Shown in pieces: positions 29,508 to 39,800 of a stretch of 64,000 nt of DNA (the stretch's first letter is position 1; every line of letters begins with the position of its first letter). Origin of the DNA: DASPHG01 sp963849605 (GTDB lineage Bacteria; Actinomycetota; Thermoleophilia; Solirubrobacterales; Thermoleophilaceae). Both the position numbers and the translations under genes were made by a program. The stretch covers positions 558,001-622,000 of the forward strand of contig CAWKHX010000015.1 of assembly GCA_963849605.1 (NCBI GenBank), read 5' to 3'. The notes beneath the pieces are model-generated. The model saw only the letters and a program-made list of their open reading frames with translations, had not been told where the DNA came from and searched no databases.

Positions 29508-30356
29508 GTGCCCGAGTTGCCCGAGGTCGAGATAACCGCGCGTCGTCTGAACGCGGCGCTCGAGGGTACAGAGATCGAATCCGCCCTCGCGCCGGGGATG
29601 GTGACGATGAAGACCTTCGACCCGCCAATCGACGCACTGGCGGGCCGGAACATCACACGGGTTGGGCGCGCGGGCAAGATGCTCGTCGTCGAGGCCGGGG
29701 ATCTCGCGCTCCTGATCCACCTCATGTCGGCCGGCCGCCTGCAGCTGTGGGACAAGCGCGCGTCGCTTCGGGACCGTGCCTCGCGCCTCCTGGTGCGAAT
29801 CGCGGACGGGCGCGAGCTCAGGCTGCGCGAGTTCGGCACGCAGCAGCGCGCATGGGCGAAGCTGCTTCCGACCGGCGAGGTCGAGAAGGACGAGGCGGTC
29901 GCGACGCTCGGGCCGGACGCCTGGCCGGCTCCGCCGCTCGAGGTGTTCGCCGAGCGGATCGCGCAGCCGGGGCACCTGCACTCGCTGCTGCGCAACCAGC
30001 GCGTGATCGCCGGCATCGGCCGCTCGTGGGTGGACGAGATCCTGTGGGAGGTGGGCCTGTCGCCGTTCAAGGGGGCGCAGGACATCGACACCGCTGAGGT
30101 CGCCCGGCTGCGGATCGCCTGCGAGGAGGTGCTCGGGCGCGCGCTCGACCACTACGAGGAGGTCATCGGCGAGACGATCCCGGACAAGATGCCGATGCCG
30201 CTGAAGGTTCATCGCCACACCGGCGAGCCGTGCCCGCGGTGCGGGACCACGCTCGAGGCGGTGCACTTCCGCGACTACGTCACCACGTACTGCCCGGCGG
30301 AGCAGACCGGCGGGCGTGTGCTGAAGGACCGCCGCCTTTCGAAGCTCCTGAAGTAA
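29508..30356 (+). CDS. Formamidopyrimidine-DNA glycosylase (Fpg/Nei family)
   Basis: A 282-residue base-excision repair enzyme removing oxidised bases. After the GTG start the mature protein begins PELPEVE with the catalytic proline and the acid E; the beta-elimination lysine is in RVGRAGKML, the H2TH domain holds RNQRVIAGIGRSWVDEIL. The zinc finger reads CPRCGTTLE (residues about 243-251) and then TTYCPAEQTGG: the fourth cysteine of the usual CxxC is a Glu, so zinc binding may be lost. Ends in KLLK. Adjacent to yqgE with no gap. Confidence 0.9.
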   Translation: MPELPEVEITARRLNAALEGTEIESALAPGMVTMKTFDPPIDALAGRNITRVGRAGKMLVVEAGDLALLIHLMSAGRLQLWDKRASLRDRASRLLVRIADGRELRLREFGTQQRAWAKLLPTGEVEKDEAVATLGPDAWPAPPLEVFAERIAQPGHLHSLLRNQRVIAGIGRSWVDEILWEVGLSPFKGAQDIDTAEVARLRIACEEVLGRALDHYEEVIGETIPDKMPMPLKVHRHTGEPCPRCGTTLEAVHFRDYVTTYCPAEQTGGRVLKDRRLSKLLK

Positions 30357-30881
30357 TCAGTTCAGCGACGGGTCCTCGGGCATCCGCGCGAGCAGCGTGT
30401 AGCCGCCGCCCTTGCGGTCGAGCACGTCGGACCACAGGTCGCCCTGGTCGAACGGGTCCTCAGGCTGCGCCGGCTCGACGATCCAGGCGTCCGCCTCAAG
30501 TTCGCCGTCGAGCTGCCCCGGGCCCCAGCCGGCGTGGCCGGCATACACACGCACGGCGCTGAGGGCGGGATTGTCGAGTCCCGGGTCCACGACCCCGAGG
30601 TCGTCGAGGACGATCGAGGCCGCCTCATCTGGGTAGTCGAACCGGCCGAGCAGCATCACGCTCTCCGGGCCGACCGGCCCGCCGAGGTGGACCACCTCCT
30701 GGGGCCCGACGAGCACGGGAAGGTCGGGCACCGCGTCGTCCACGGGCGTCTCGGACGGGCGGTTGAGAACCAGCCCGACGGCGCCGTCCTCGTTGTGCTC
30801 GAGCACGAGCACGACCGTGCGCCGGAAGAAATCGGTCAGCCCCGGCGAAGCGACCAGCAGCTTTCCGCGTACCGAATCCAC
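30357..30881 (-). CDS. YqgE/AlgH family protein
   Basis: A 174-residue UPF0301 protein. Typical start GKLLVASPGLTDFFRRTVVL, then EHNEDGAVGLVLNRPSETPV and the late AGHAGWGPGQLDGELE loop with the WIVEP end. The family is widespread but its biochemical role is unsettled; some members affect gene expression. GTG start at 30881, divergent from the peroxiredoxin by 18 bp. Stop touches the end of fpg. Confidence 0.88.
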   Translation of the reverse strand: MDSVRGKLLVASPGLTDFFRRTVVLVLEHNEDGAVGLVLNRPSETPVDDAVPDLPVLVGPQEVVHLGGPVGPESVMLLGRFDYPDEAASIVLDDLGVVDPGLDNPALSAVRVYAGHAGWGPGQLDGELEADAWIVEPAQPEDPFDQGDLWSDVLDRKGGGYTLLARMPEDPSLN

Positions 30882-30899
30882 GCATGTAGTGTGACCGGC

Positions 30900-31355
30900 A
30901 TGGAGTCAGGAGAAACGGCACCGGACTTCGCGCTGCAGAATCAGGACGGCGAGACCGTTCGCCTGTCCGACCTGCGCGGGCGCAGCGTCGTCCTCTACTT
31001 CTATCCCAAGGCCGACACGCCTGGGTGCACGACGCAGGCGTGCGGCGTACGCGACCGCAGTGCGGACTACGAACGCGCGGACGCCGTCGTGCTCGGCGTC
31101 TCACCCGATCCGCCCGCGAAGCTGCACAAGTTCGCCGACAAGCACGGGCTGCCGTTCACGCTGCTCGCGGACGAGGACCACGCGGTCGCCGAGCAGTACG
31201 GCGTCTGGGTCGAGAAGTCGATGTACGGCAAGAAGTACTGGGGCAACGAGCGAACGACGTTCGTGATCGGGCCCGACGGCAAGATCGCATCGGTGCTGCG
31301 CAAGGTGAAGCCGGCCGAACACGACGACCGCGTGCTCGGGGAGCTGGCGGCATGA
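30900..31355 (+). CDS. bcp: Thiol peroxidase, Bcp/PrxQ type
   Basis: A 151-residue peroxiredoxin that reduces hydroperoxides. Peroxidatic cysteine in FYPKADTPGCTTQACGVRD (C at about 47, with a second Cys five residues on, the PrxQ pattern), PDPPAKLHKFADKHGLPFTL, and ERTTFVIGPDGKI. ATG 30900; an upstream GTG at 30891 in frame is possible. Its stop overlaps the LysE start (ATGA), giving the tight order bcp-LysE-GST, a small detoxification/export unit. Confidence 0.92.
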   Translation: MESGETAPDFALQNQDGETVRLSDLRGRSVVLYFYPKADTPGCTTQACGVRDRSADYERADAVVLGVSPDPPAKLHKFADKHGLPFTLLADEDHAVAEQYGVWVEKSMYGKKYWGNERTTFVIGPDGKIASVLRKVKPAEHDDRVLGELAA

Positions 31356-31978
31356 CCGCCCTGCTCGCCGGCTTCGGCGCCGGCTTCATGGTCAGTATGC
31401 AGCTTGGCCCGCTGTCGCTCTTCCTGATCCGCTCGACGCTTCGCGGAACGCTGGCGGTCGGCCTCGCGATAGGCGCGGGTATCGCGATCGTGGACGCGCT
31501 GTACGCCACCGCGGGTGCTGCCGGGGCGGCGTCCGCCCTCTCGATCGACAGCGTCCGTACCGTCTTTGGGCTGGTCGGCGCGGCCGTGCTCGTCGCGCTG
31601 GGGGCACGCACCCTCTGGAGCGCGTTCCGGGTCCGCCTGGGAGGGGAGACACCGGCTGAGGTCGCGAGCCCGCGGCGCGCGTTCGCGACGTCGCTCGCCG
31701 CGACCGCGTCGAACCCGCTCACGATCGCCTCGTGGGGCGCGGTGTTCGCCGCCGCATCGACCGCGGGCATCGCCGGGAGCACGGACTCCGCGATTGCGTT
31801 CGTGGCCGGCGTCGGCCTGGGCAGCATGGCCTGGGTGACGATCCTGGCCCTCGGCGTGTCCGCCGGGCGGGCCCGCGTCGGGCCGCGCCTGCTGAAGACG
31901 CTCGATGCCGCCGCCGGTTCGGCGATCGTCGCCTTCGGCGGGCTGCTCGCGTGGCGGACGCTGCGCGAGAGCTCGTGA
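31352..31978 (+). CDS. LysE-family membrane exporter
   Basis: 208 residues, about six membrane helices. Start GFGAGFMVSMQLGPLSLFLI matches the LysE/RhtB signature (first helix with GPxxL), then IGAGIAIVDALYA and SNPLTIASWGAVF. These export amino acids or related compounds; the substrate here is not known. Overlaps bcp upstream (ATGA) and the GST downstream (GTGA), so the three are co-translated. Confidence 0.85.
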   Translation: MTALLAGFGAGFMVSMQLGPLSLFLIRSTLRGTLAVGLAIGAGIAIVDALYATAGAAGAASALSIDSVRTVFGLVGAAVLVALGARTLWSAFRVRLGGETPAEVASPRRAFATSLAATASNPLTIASWGAVFAAASTAGIAGSTDSAIAFVAGVGLGSMAWVTILALGVSAGRARVGPRLLKTLDAAAGSAIVAFGGLLAWRTLRESS

Positions 31979-32595
31979 TCAGGGTCTGGCTGATCCCGTT
32001 CTCGACGAACGTCGAGCGCGTCGCGCTCGCGCTCGCGCACAAGGGCGTCGCGGCCGAGGCTGTCGTCGTCGATCCTGCGGATCGCTCCGAGGTCGTGCGC
32101 GTGAGCGGACAGGACCTCGTCCCCGTCGCCGAGCTCGACGGTGAGGTCGTCGCCGACTCGATGGCGATCCTGCGCCGTATCGAGGAGCTCCACCCGGATC
32201 CCCCGCTGTGGCCGTCCGCACACGCGCGCCGCGCCGAGCTCGACGTGTTCATCGACTGGTTCAACCGCGTGTGGAAGGTCGCACCGAATGCGATCGCCGA
32301 AATGCTCGAGGGCGACACGCCCGACCAGTTCGCGATCGACGCGCATGCGGCCGAGATGGCCGCCGCGCTGGGCGCGTTCGAGGCGCTGCTCGACGGCCGC
32401 CCGTACCTCTTCGGCGACAGCCTGTCCGCCGCCGATTGCACCGCCTTCCCGTTCCTGAAGTACGCCGGGCGCCGCGACCCGGCCGACGACGAGCTCTTCC
32501 ACAGGGTGCTCGAGGACTACCAGCCGCTCGGCGACTCGCATCCGCGCCTCGCGGAATGGATTGGGCGTGTCGACGCGCATCCGCGCGCGCTCTAG
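31975..32595 (+). CDS. Glutathione S-transferase-like protein
   Basis: 206 residues with an N-terminal thioredoxin-like domain (VWLIPFSTNVERVALAL; cis-proline region DLVPVAELDGEVVADSMAIL) and a helical C-domain (YLFGDSLSAADCTAFPFLKY). GTG 31975 overlaps the LysE stop. Serine or asparagine near the N-terminus could be the catalytic residue. Most actinobacteria lack glutathione, so the thiol used is uncertain. Confidence 0.82.
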   Translation: MIRVWLIPFSTNVERVALALAHKGVAAEAVVVDPADRSEVVRVSGQDLVPVAELDGEVVADSMAILRRIEELHPDPPLWPSAHARRAELDVFIDWFNRVWKVAPNAIAEMLEGDTPDQFAIDAHAAEMAAALGAFEALLDGRPYLFGDSLSAADCTAFPFLKYAGRRDPADDELFHRVLEDYQPLGDSHPRLAEWIGRVDAHPRAL

Positions 32596-32604
32596 GTTCA
32601 CGCC

Positions 32605-33597
32605 ATGCTCCCGATCGCCGACGCCGCTGACTCGTTCCGCGAGTTCTTCGACGCGTTCGACCAGTTCTTCAACAACCTCGCGGCGATCCGATGGGCCCAG
32701 CTCATCATCGCGATGCTCGCCTTCGTCGGTTACCTCAGCCTGCGTGCGCGGGCGTCGTACAACATCCTGCGCGCCGCCTATCCACAGGAGCGGATCGAGT
32801 TCCTGAAGGTCTGGGGCGCGTACTTCGCGGGCTACGGGTTCAACAGCGTCATCCCGGCGCGTGGCGGCGACGTGGTGCGCCTCTTCCTCACGAAGAGCGC
32901 GGTGCCGAACTCGAGCTATCCGGCGGTGGCGGCCTCGTTCGCCGTCGAGCTGATCTTCGACCTGATGATGGGCACGCTCATCCTCACGTTCGCCTTCACG
33001 CAGGGCGTGTTCCCGAAGCCGCCGGACTTCTCGGACCTGCCGGCGTTCGACCTGGCGTTCTTCGCGCAACACCCGCGCTTCACGCTGTTCCTGCTGACAG
33101 TCATCGCCGTCGCGGCGCTGATCGCGATGGCGATGCTGTCGCTACGCGTGAAGGCGTTCTGGGCGCGCGTCCGGCAGGGGTTGACGATCCTCAATGACCG
33201 CGAGCGGTTCGTGCGCGAGGTGCTCGCGGTCCAGTTCGCCGGCTGGCTGCTGCGCTTCACGGCGTTCTGGTTCCTGCTCGAGGCGTTCAACGTCGGCGGC
33301 TCGGTCAAGAACGTCCTGCTCGTACTGGGCGTGAATGCGGTCGCGGCGGCGGTGCCGTTTACCCCTGGCGGGGCCGGCGTGCAGCAGGCGCTGCTCGTGA
33401 AGGTGTTCGCGGGCACCGCCGCAGGCGCGACCGTGGCCGCGTACTCGATCGGACAGCAGGTTGCCATCGCCGCCACGACGTTCGCACTCGGCTTCGCCGC
33501 GCTCGTCTTCATATTCAGGATCCGGAGCTTCAAGGAGGTCGTCGCTCGCGGGCGCGAGGAGCGCGACGCCGAGCGCGGCGCGAAGGCGCAGGCCTAG
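32605..33597 (+). CDS. LPG-synthase-TM/YbhN-like membrane flippase
   Basis: A 330-residue integral membrane protein with about eight helices. It shows the family marks RARASYNILRAAYP, YGFNSVIPARGGDVVRLFLT (arginine in the first intramembrane region) and AAAVPFTPGGAGVQQALLV near the end. The family covers the flippase domain of lysyl-PG synthases and isoprenoid-lipid flippases. The hydrophilic end is basic. ATG 32605 is 9 bp after the GST stop, so the operon may continue. Confidence 0.82.
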   Translation: MLPIADAADSFREFFDAFDQFFNNLAAIRWAQLIIAMLAFVGYLSLRARASYNILRAAYPQERIEFLKVWGAYFAGYGFNSVIPARGGDVVRLFLTKSAVPNSSYPAVAASFAVELIFDLMMGTLILTFAFTQGVFPKPPDFSDLPAFDLAFFAQHPRFTLFLLTVIAVAALIAMAMLSLRVKAFWARVRQGLTILNDRERFVREVLAVQFAGWLLRFTAFWFLLEAFNVGGSVKNVLLVLGVNAVAAAVPFTPGGAGVQQALLVKVFAGTAAGATVAAYSIGQQVAIAATTFALGFAALVFIFRIRSFKEVVARGREERDAERGAKAQA

Positions 33598-33652
33598 TCA
33601 TCCAGTCCTCACGCGCGCGCGAGTAAACATTGCGGTCGATCGAGGTGCATCC

Positions 33653-36022
33653 ATGCGCGGCCCTGTTCGCTACGTTGCGCCGATGCGGTTGGCGCTGGCC
33701 CTCGTGCTCCTCATGCTGCTCGGCATCCCCTCCGCCGCCCATGCGGCGGAGGTCGCGGTGAGTGACACCGGAGACCTGTCGATCAGTGCTCTCGACGAGG
33801 ACGACGCCGCCAACGACATCTCCGTGAGGATGGACGGCTCTGCCGTCTACGTGGTCGAGGACGCGCTCGTCGACCTGAGCATTGGCCCCGCCTCCGAGAT
33901 GATCTGCGTGTACCCGGACGAGCCGGACCACAAGCGCGTCCGCTGCACGAAGCCGGGCAGCCACAGCCCGCAGATCAACTTCATCACCGTCGGTGGCGGG
34001 AACGACCGGGTCACGATCAACGGGCCGATCCGGAGCCACGGGGGCGGGGGCATTTACGGCGAGGACGGCGACGACACGCTGATCGGCGGCAGCGCCTTCG
34101 ACCAGCTATCGGGCGGTCCCGGCAACGACACGCCAGTCGGCGGCAGCGGCGCCGACCGCCTCTATGGCGGCCCGGACGACGACACGCTCGACGCGCGTGA
34201 CGGCGAGAAGGACCAGGTCGTCGACTGCGACAGCGGCGGCGAAACGAACGAGGGCACGGGCGACTCCGCGCTCGTCGATCCCGAGGAAGACACGTTCCAT
34301 TGCGAGACCGTCGACGACTCGCAGGCGGGCGGGGGCCCGCCGTCCGACTTCGACGGTGACGGCAGGCCCGACGGCTCCGACAACTGCCCGTTCACAGACA
34401 ACCCGGATCAGGCCGACTCCGACGGCGACGGCGACGGCGACCCGTGCGACCGTGCCGACCTGAGCAAGGAGGTGACGATCCCCGACGCAACTCCCAAGCG
34501 CAAGAAAGGCGGCGGCTGGCGGTTCACCCACATCGCACGGCTGCGAAACAAGCTGAGGCGAATCGGCGTACCCGTTCGGCTGCGCTCGCACGGCGTCGGG
34601 ATCGGGAGCGTTGGTCCACGCGCGGTGCGGCGGCGGATCGACGACGGCCAAATCTTCCGCCAGCGCGGCGAGCCGGGGAAGACCGTGACCGTCGATCCAA
34701 CGTGTCCGCCGAAGAGCGAGGACCCATGCACGCTGACGGTGCGGGTCGCCTACTACGACGCAGCAGCCGACTTCGGCAAGAGCTGCCCGTACCGGAGCAG
34801 GGCGTTCGGTCGACTCCTGAAAGAGCGGACCTACAGCGAGGCGACGCGCGTGCTCGCGCACGCGCACTGCCGGTACCGGATCGTGAAGTACGTGAACTCG
34901 GGCACCGACAGCGACGACCGCATCCACCGTGCGCGTGCCTCCCGCGGCCCGAAGCGACGCCGTTACATCGACCTCGTGGTGCGCCGCGCGCTGCGCTCAG
35001 ACTTCACGCTCTCGGTCACGCCACGGCCCTACAGCGACTACACGAACGACCCCGACCGGATCGATCGCTTCGACCGCGAGCTCGACCTCGGAAGCGACGG
35101 CAAGCTCACCTTCTCGAAGAAGAACCACGGCGTGATCCACGTGATCGTCAACGAGAACCTCACCGGGCGCGCGGTCAAGAACGTCGCGGTCGAGCTCGTC
35201 AAAAATTCCCACCGTCGCCGTGACGCCAAGGTCATCGCGACGTCGAGGACCGACGCGGCGGGGGGTGCGACGTTCTCGTTCCCGGTGGACTGGACAGGGC
35301 GGCTCGAGGCCAACGTCCGCGTAACGGCGAAGCGCAAGAGCCCGGACCTCGTGGAGGAGACGCTCTCGGGGTGGGTCACGATCCCGGTCGTCAAGCGGAA
35401 GGACGCGCGGCTCGTCACCCAGAGCGGCCGCGCGTTTGAGCGCCGCAACGGCCGCTGGCGCCTCGCCGACACGCCCGAGTCGGCGCTCGCGCCGCTCGCG
35501 GACGCACTCGGCAAGCTCAACCTGTGGGAGCCGGACACGAGTGCGGTCTGCGCCGACGCGCTCAGCGACTCCGGCCAAGGGCGGGCCGTCCATGAGTGCT
35601 GGAAGAGCGGCGTCGCGGTCGCGCGCGCCTCGAGCGGCGGCACGACGACGGGTGAAGGGCTCGCGGTGACGGGCGATGTCCCGGGCTACCTGGTGCGGAA
35701 CCGCGGCCTGGTCGAGGCGACCGTCGCCGCGGCGGCCGTGCCCGGCGATGGCGCCGTCCTCGGCGCCGCCGTACTCGGGGGCCGCGCCGCCGGCCTTGTG
35801 AGCGACGGCGTCCCGGCGCTCAACCTGAGCCCGGCCGCGGACCTGACACCGCCAGGCCCGAGCCTGGACGTGGACGGCCGGTCGCGGTTGATCGGCAAGG
35901 TCGGCGGGGTCGCCTTCCTGGACGGGCTGACCGCGCGCGACGGCCTCCCTCTGATCGCGCGGGCGGCGCTCGGGATGGTTGGGGACCGGCGCGCCGGCCT
36001 GCAACCGATTCGCGGCGGCTGA
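33653..36022 (+). CDS. Large secreted protein with Ca-binding and thrombospondin-3-type repeats
   Basis: 789 residues from ATG 33653 (GAGG upstream); ATG 33683 would start directly at the signal peptide (LALALVLLMLLGIPSAAHAA). Residues about 136-185 hold RTX-like nonapeptide repeats (GEDGDDTLIGG, GGPGNDTPVGG, GGPDDDTLDAR), and about 233-268 thrombospondin type-3-like Asp repeats (DFDGDGRPDGSDNC). Both bind calcium, so a surface or extracellular location is likely. The C-terminal half is basic with Ig-like stretches and no motif I recognise. The next gene starts 2 bp after its stop. Confidence 0.75.
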   Translation: MRGPVRYVAPMRLALALVLLMLLGIPSAAHAAEVAVSDTGDLSISALDEDDAANDISVRMDGSAVYVVEDALVDLSIGPASEMICVYPDEPDHKRVRCTKPGSHSPQINFITVGGGNDRVTINGPIRSHGGGGIYGEDGDDTLIGGSAFDQLSGGPGNDTPVGGSGADRLYGGPDDDTLDARDGEKDQVVDCDSGGETNEGTGDSALVDPEEDTFHCETVDDSQAGGGPPSDFDGDGRPDGSDNCPFTDNPDQADSDGDGDGDPCDRADLSKEVTIPDATPKRKKGGGWRFTHIARLRNKLRRIGVPVRLRSHGVGIGSVGPRAVRRRIDDGQIFRQRGEPGKTVTVDPTCPPKSEDPCTLTVRVAYYDAAADFGKSCPYRSRAFGRLLKERTYSEATRVLAHAHCRYRIVKYVNSGTDSDDRIHRARASRGPKRRRYIDLVVRRALRSDFTLSVTPRPYSDYTNDPDRIDRFDRELDLGSDGKLTFSKKNHGVIHVIVNENLTGRAVKNVAVELVKNSHRRRDAKVIATSRTDAAGGATFSFPVDWTGRLEANVRVTAKRKSPDLVEETLSGWVTIPVVKRKDARLVTQSGRAFERRNGRWRLADTPESALAPLADALGKLNLWEPDTSAVCADALSDSGQGRAVHECWKSGVAVARASSGGTTTGEGLAVTGDVPGYLVRNRGLVEATVAAAAVPGDGAVLGAAVLGGRAAGLVSDGVPALNLSPAADLTPPGPSLDVDGRSRLIGKVGGVAFLDGLTARDGLPLIARAALGMVGDRRAGLQPIRGG

Positions 36023-36023
36023 C

Positions 36024-36725
36024 GTGCGACCGGGCCGCGGCCTGGAGCGCGTCGCAGCGGTGCTGGCGCTGGCGCTCTTCGCCGGTGGCTGCGGCGGCGA
36101 CGACGGCGATCAGGCGCGAGACGACGCCCCCGCGCTTCGCGGGGCAGCGTCGCTGCCCGAGCGCTTCGGCGGCATCCCGCAGGACGGCGCCTTCCTCGGC
36201 CGGCCGGACGCGCCGTACACGCTCGCCGAGTTCGCCGACCTCCAGTGCCCATTCTGCGCGCGGTTCGATCGCGAGGTCCTGCCCACCGTGATCCGACGCT
36301 TCGTCCGGCCGGGCAAGCTGCGAGTCGAGCTGCGTCCCGTCGCGTTCCTCGGACCCGACTCGAGCACGGGTGCGGCCGCCACGGTGGCTGCGGGTGAGCA
36401 GGATCGGATGTGGGAGTTCGCCGACCTCTGGTATCGCAACCAGGGGCCGGAGAACTCCGGATACGCGACCCCGGAGTTCCTCAGCTCGATCGCGCGCGCC
36501 GCGTCGCTTGATCTCGACCGCTGGCAGCGCCAGAGCGAGACGCCGGCGCTGGTCGCGATCCTCGAGGGCAACGCGCGCGCTGCCGGCACCGCCCGCATCG
36601 AGGGAACTCCCGAGTTTCGGGTGGGCCGGACGGGTCGGACGCTGGCGCCGTTCGCAGACCGCGCGACGGGACGCGCGGTCTTCGTTCGTGCGCTCGGGCG
36701 CCGGCTGCGCGCTGGCCCAGAGTAA
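36024..36725 (+). CDS. DsbA-like thiol-disulfide lipoprotein
   Basis: A 233-residue lipoprotein: GTG start, then a signal with lipobox LFAGGC (residues 17-22). The thioredoxin domain has LQCPFCARFD (active site CPFC, residues about 75-78), the helical insertion, and the cis-proline motif GTPEFRVGRTG. It should form or shuffle disulfides in secreted proteins. That fits the Cys-bearing exported proteins around it. Start 2 bp after the preceding gene, probably co-transcribed. Confidence 0.88.
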   Translation: MRPGRGLERVAAVLALALFAGGCGGDDGDQARDDAPALRGAASLPERFGGIPQDGAFLGRPDAPYTLAEFADLQCPFCARFDREVLPTVIRRFVRPGKLRVELRPVAFLGPDSSTGAAATVAAGEQDRMWEFADLWYRNQGPENSGYATPEFLSSIARAASLDLDRWQRQSETPALVAILEGNARAAGTARIEGTPEFRVGRTGRTLAPFADRATGRAVFVRALGRRLRAGPE

Positions 36726-36798
36726 GGCTCGACTCGAGCGTTAGAGCAGGCTGGAGCGAGCACCTGCCGCGTGCCGCTCGCGGTCGCACGAATTTCCC

Positions 36799-36827
36799 GT
36801 CACATCCGCCGCACATCGTGGGTTCTT
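36799..36827 (+). promoter_or_regulatory. Shared GTCAC-N18-GTTCTT promoter, site A
   Basis: GTCAC (36799-36803), 18 bp, GTTCTT (36822-36827), in the context CCCGTCAC and GGGTTCTTC. It heads the 36889-44628 unit of the giant transglycosylase-propeller, the second propeller and FtsH; the start codon is 62 bp downstream. One of eight such sites, all in this right-hand region. Confidence 0.7.
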
Positions 36828-36888
36828 CGTTGCAGGCAGGGCGGCTACGCCTCGCATCCCGTGCGGGGCCCGCCCAGAGGAGAGCAGC

Positions 36889-39800
36889 GTGCGGTCGAGC
36901 AAGAACAAGACCCGAGCGGCAACCCGCGCCGCTGGCCGGCGCCGACTCACGCTGCTCGTGCTTGCCGCCCTCGCCCTTGCCCTCGCCACGACGATCGCGA
37001 CCGCCAGCGCGCAGCAGGAGATCGAGCTCCAGGTCGACGAGTGCAGTGACGACGCTGCCGACTGCAAGAGCTCGCAGACGATCCAGGTGGAGCCCGCGCC
37101 CGCGCCCGCGCCGCCCGCGCAGGAGACGCACGAGTACGACCTCCAGTCGGGCGAGGGGACGGTCACGTCGGACGGCGAGGTCGACAAGGAAACCCTCGAT
37201 GTCGACTTGAGCGCGGGCCCGGAGGATGGGGACGGCCACGACCACGCCGACCACGGTGGCGCCGAGGCGAAGGACGGCCCGTTGCCTGGCTCAAATGACG
37301 TCGGCATGGCGCCGGTCACCACCACCGGCGGCTCGGGGTTCGCCGGATTCGGCGCCGACTTCCTCTCGGGCGACGAGGCGCTTTCGCGCTTCGCCGTGCC
37401 GCCGTTCCTGATCCCGATCTACATAGCCGCGGGTCAGGCGTACGACGTGCCGTGGAACGTGCTGGCGTCGATCAACCAGATCGAGACCGACTTCGGCCGC
37501 ATCGGCCAGCAGGTCTCCTACGCCGGCGCCCTCGGCTGGATGCAGTTCATGCCGGGAACGTGGAGGGCCTACGGCGTCGATGCCTCGGGTGACGGAATCG
37601 CCGATCCGTTCAACCCCGTCGACGCGATCTACGCCGCTGCCCGCTACCTGTCGGCCAACGGCGCGTCGGACGACCTCCGCCGCGCGATCTTCGCCTACAA
37701 CCACGCCGACTGGTACGTCGACCGCGTCCTCCAGACCGCCTCCGTCTACGGCTCGCTCCCCGGCGGCCTGGTGGCTGAGACCGGGAGCCTGGCCTTTGGC
37801 CGCTTCCCGCTCAAGGGCCGGGTCAGCTACGCCGATGACTTCCGCCGCGCCCAGGTCGAGGGCGATAAGCCCAAGGGGCTCTGGATCGACGGTCGGCCGA
37901 ACGCGCGCGCGGTGGCGACGCAGAACGTGAAGGTCGTCGAGATCCAGCTCGATCGAACGCTCGCGGAGCCGTTCCGCGACGGCGCAGCCCTCGCCGAGCG
38001 GGGTGTGCAAGCCCAGCGCCAGGTCGAGGCGCCGCGCAACCGCCGCACGGACATGCCGAAGGGCTATGGGATCGCACCGGTCCCGGGTGTCGGCGTGGTC
38101 GTCGAAGACAAGTTGGGCAACCGCTACGCCTACTCCGGGCTCGAGCGGATCGAGACCGGCATCAAGCCGGGCGTCCGCCTGCGTGGCGGCGACACGTTGG
38201 GGCGCGTCGGATCAGACGACAGCCGGATGCTGTTCGGCGCCCGCGCTGCCGGCGGCGCGCCAGTCGACCCGCGCCCGCTCGTGGACGGCTACCGGCTCCA
38301 GGAGGCCGCCGACTTCTACCACGCGATCGCGCCGCTCGCCGACAACCCGTTTGTGCTCGCCGAGGACGAGGCGCTCGCCGGCGTTAGCGGCAGTGCGCGC
38401 GAGCTGGCGAGCCGCGTCCTGAACGCGTCCGGCATCTACATCTACCCCGGCGGCCAAGAGGACATCCGCAACGGCGTGGTCGACAAGCGCGTCCTAGGTG
38501 CGCTGCTCTACCTGCGCCGCAACGGGCTCGAGCTGACCATCACGTCGCTCCGCAGCGGGCACTCGTTCTACACCTCCGGCGGCGGCGTCAGCGCGCACAG
38601 CTTCGGCGCAGCCGTTGACATCGCCGCCTTCAACGGGCAGTCCGTCCTGGGCCATCAGGGCCCGGGATCGCTGACCGAGCAGGCGATCAAGCTGCTGATG
38701 CGCCTCCAGGGCAGCGCCCAACCCGCACAGCTGATCTCGCTGATGAACCTCGGTGGGCCGTCCTTCGCGATGGGCGACCACGACGATCACCTCCACGTCG
38801 GCTACTCGTTCCAGCCCTCTCTCGGGAGCGGCCGCTCCGGCGACGTGCTCGGGCAGGTCGACTTCGACGGAGGCGCCTCGCTGCTCGACTCCGGGCCTGT
38901 CGACCGCAGCCTCGAGCAGAAGCTGTCCGGCAAGCTCGGCGCGATCGAGAACCCGAGCGTCTCGCGCGACCAGGGGGCGGGCGCGCTCCACGTCGAGGCC
39001 GAGGCGCCGTTCGACCAGACGCAGGCGGCCGGGCGTGGCGGCAGCGGGCCGCTCGCCCTGCATCCGGCCGCCGCCGGCTCGCGACTCGCGGACGTCGATG
39101 TCCCGGCGGAGGGCGAGGCGTGGGGGATCGGCACGGTGGATGGCACGGGCCAGCCCGACTGGGCAGCCGAGCAAACGGTCGTGACGCGCTTCGCACACGG
39201 CGTCTGGGAGGTCGTGGGCGCACCGGTTGACGCGCGTGGACGTGTCGTGAATCCGGATCTGCGCGCGCTCGCTGTCCTGCCGGGCGGCAGCGGCTACGCG
39301 GTCGGCGACGACGGAGCCGTCGTCGAGCTGCGCGGCGAGCGGGCGCCCCGCCTTCTCGAGAGCGCGACGGAGGGGCGCCTGCACGCTGTCGATGCTGACG
39401 GCGACGGCCGCAGCGTCCGCGGATTCGCGGTCGGTGCGGAGGGGGCCGTGGTGCGGCTGACCGGCGCACGCACGGCGGCCGAGCGCGCCGGCTCCAGTGA
39501 TCTTCGCGGGGTGCTGGTGGACGGCGACGGCGCGCTGGCGGCGGGCGGTACCGGGTCCGGCGCCCTCATGCGCCGCGACGCCGACGGGTGGACGCCGGCC
39601 GGCGTCGACTTCGGCCTCCCGGAGGGGATGCGGGCGCGCTTGACGGCGCTCGACCGGAGCGGTGGCGAGCTGTGGGTCGCGGGCTCAGTCGCGGACTCGA
39701 CGGGCACGGCCGCGGCCGAGCTGCCGTTCGCCGCGACGCGCGTCGGCGACGGATGGCGGACGTACTGCGCCGGGCGGCCGGCACTTGCAGCGATCGCCGA

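Noticed and set aside
31156..33072. A minus-strand frame of about 640 codons over Bcp, LysE and GST
   Set aside because: Antisense to three overlapping, recognisable genes; no domain in its product.
33300..33340. A reversed copy of the shared promoter (AAGAAC-N18-GTGAA)
   Set aside because: It has a mismatch in GTGAC and lies within the YbhN-like coding region with no minus-strand gene to serve.
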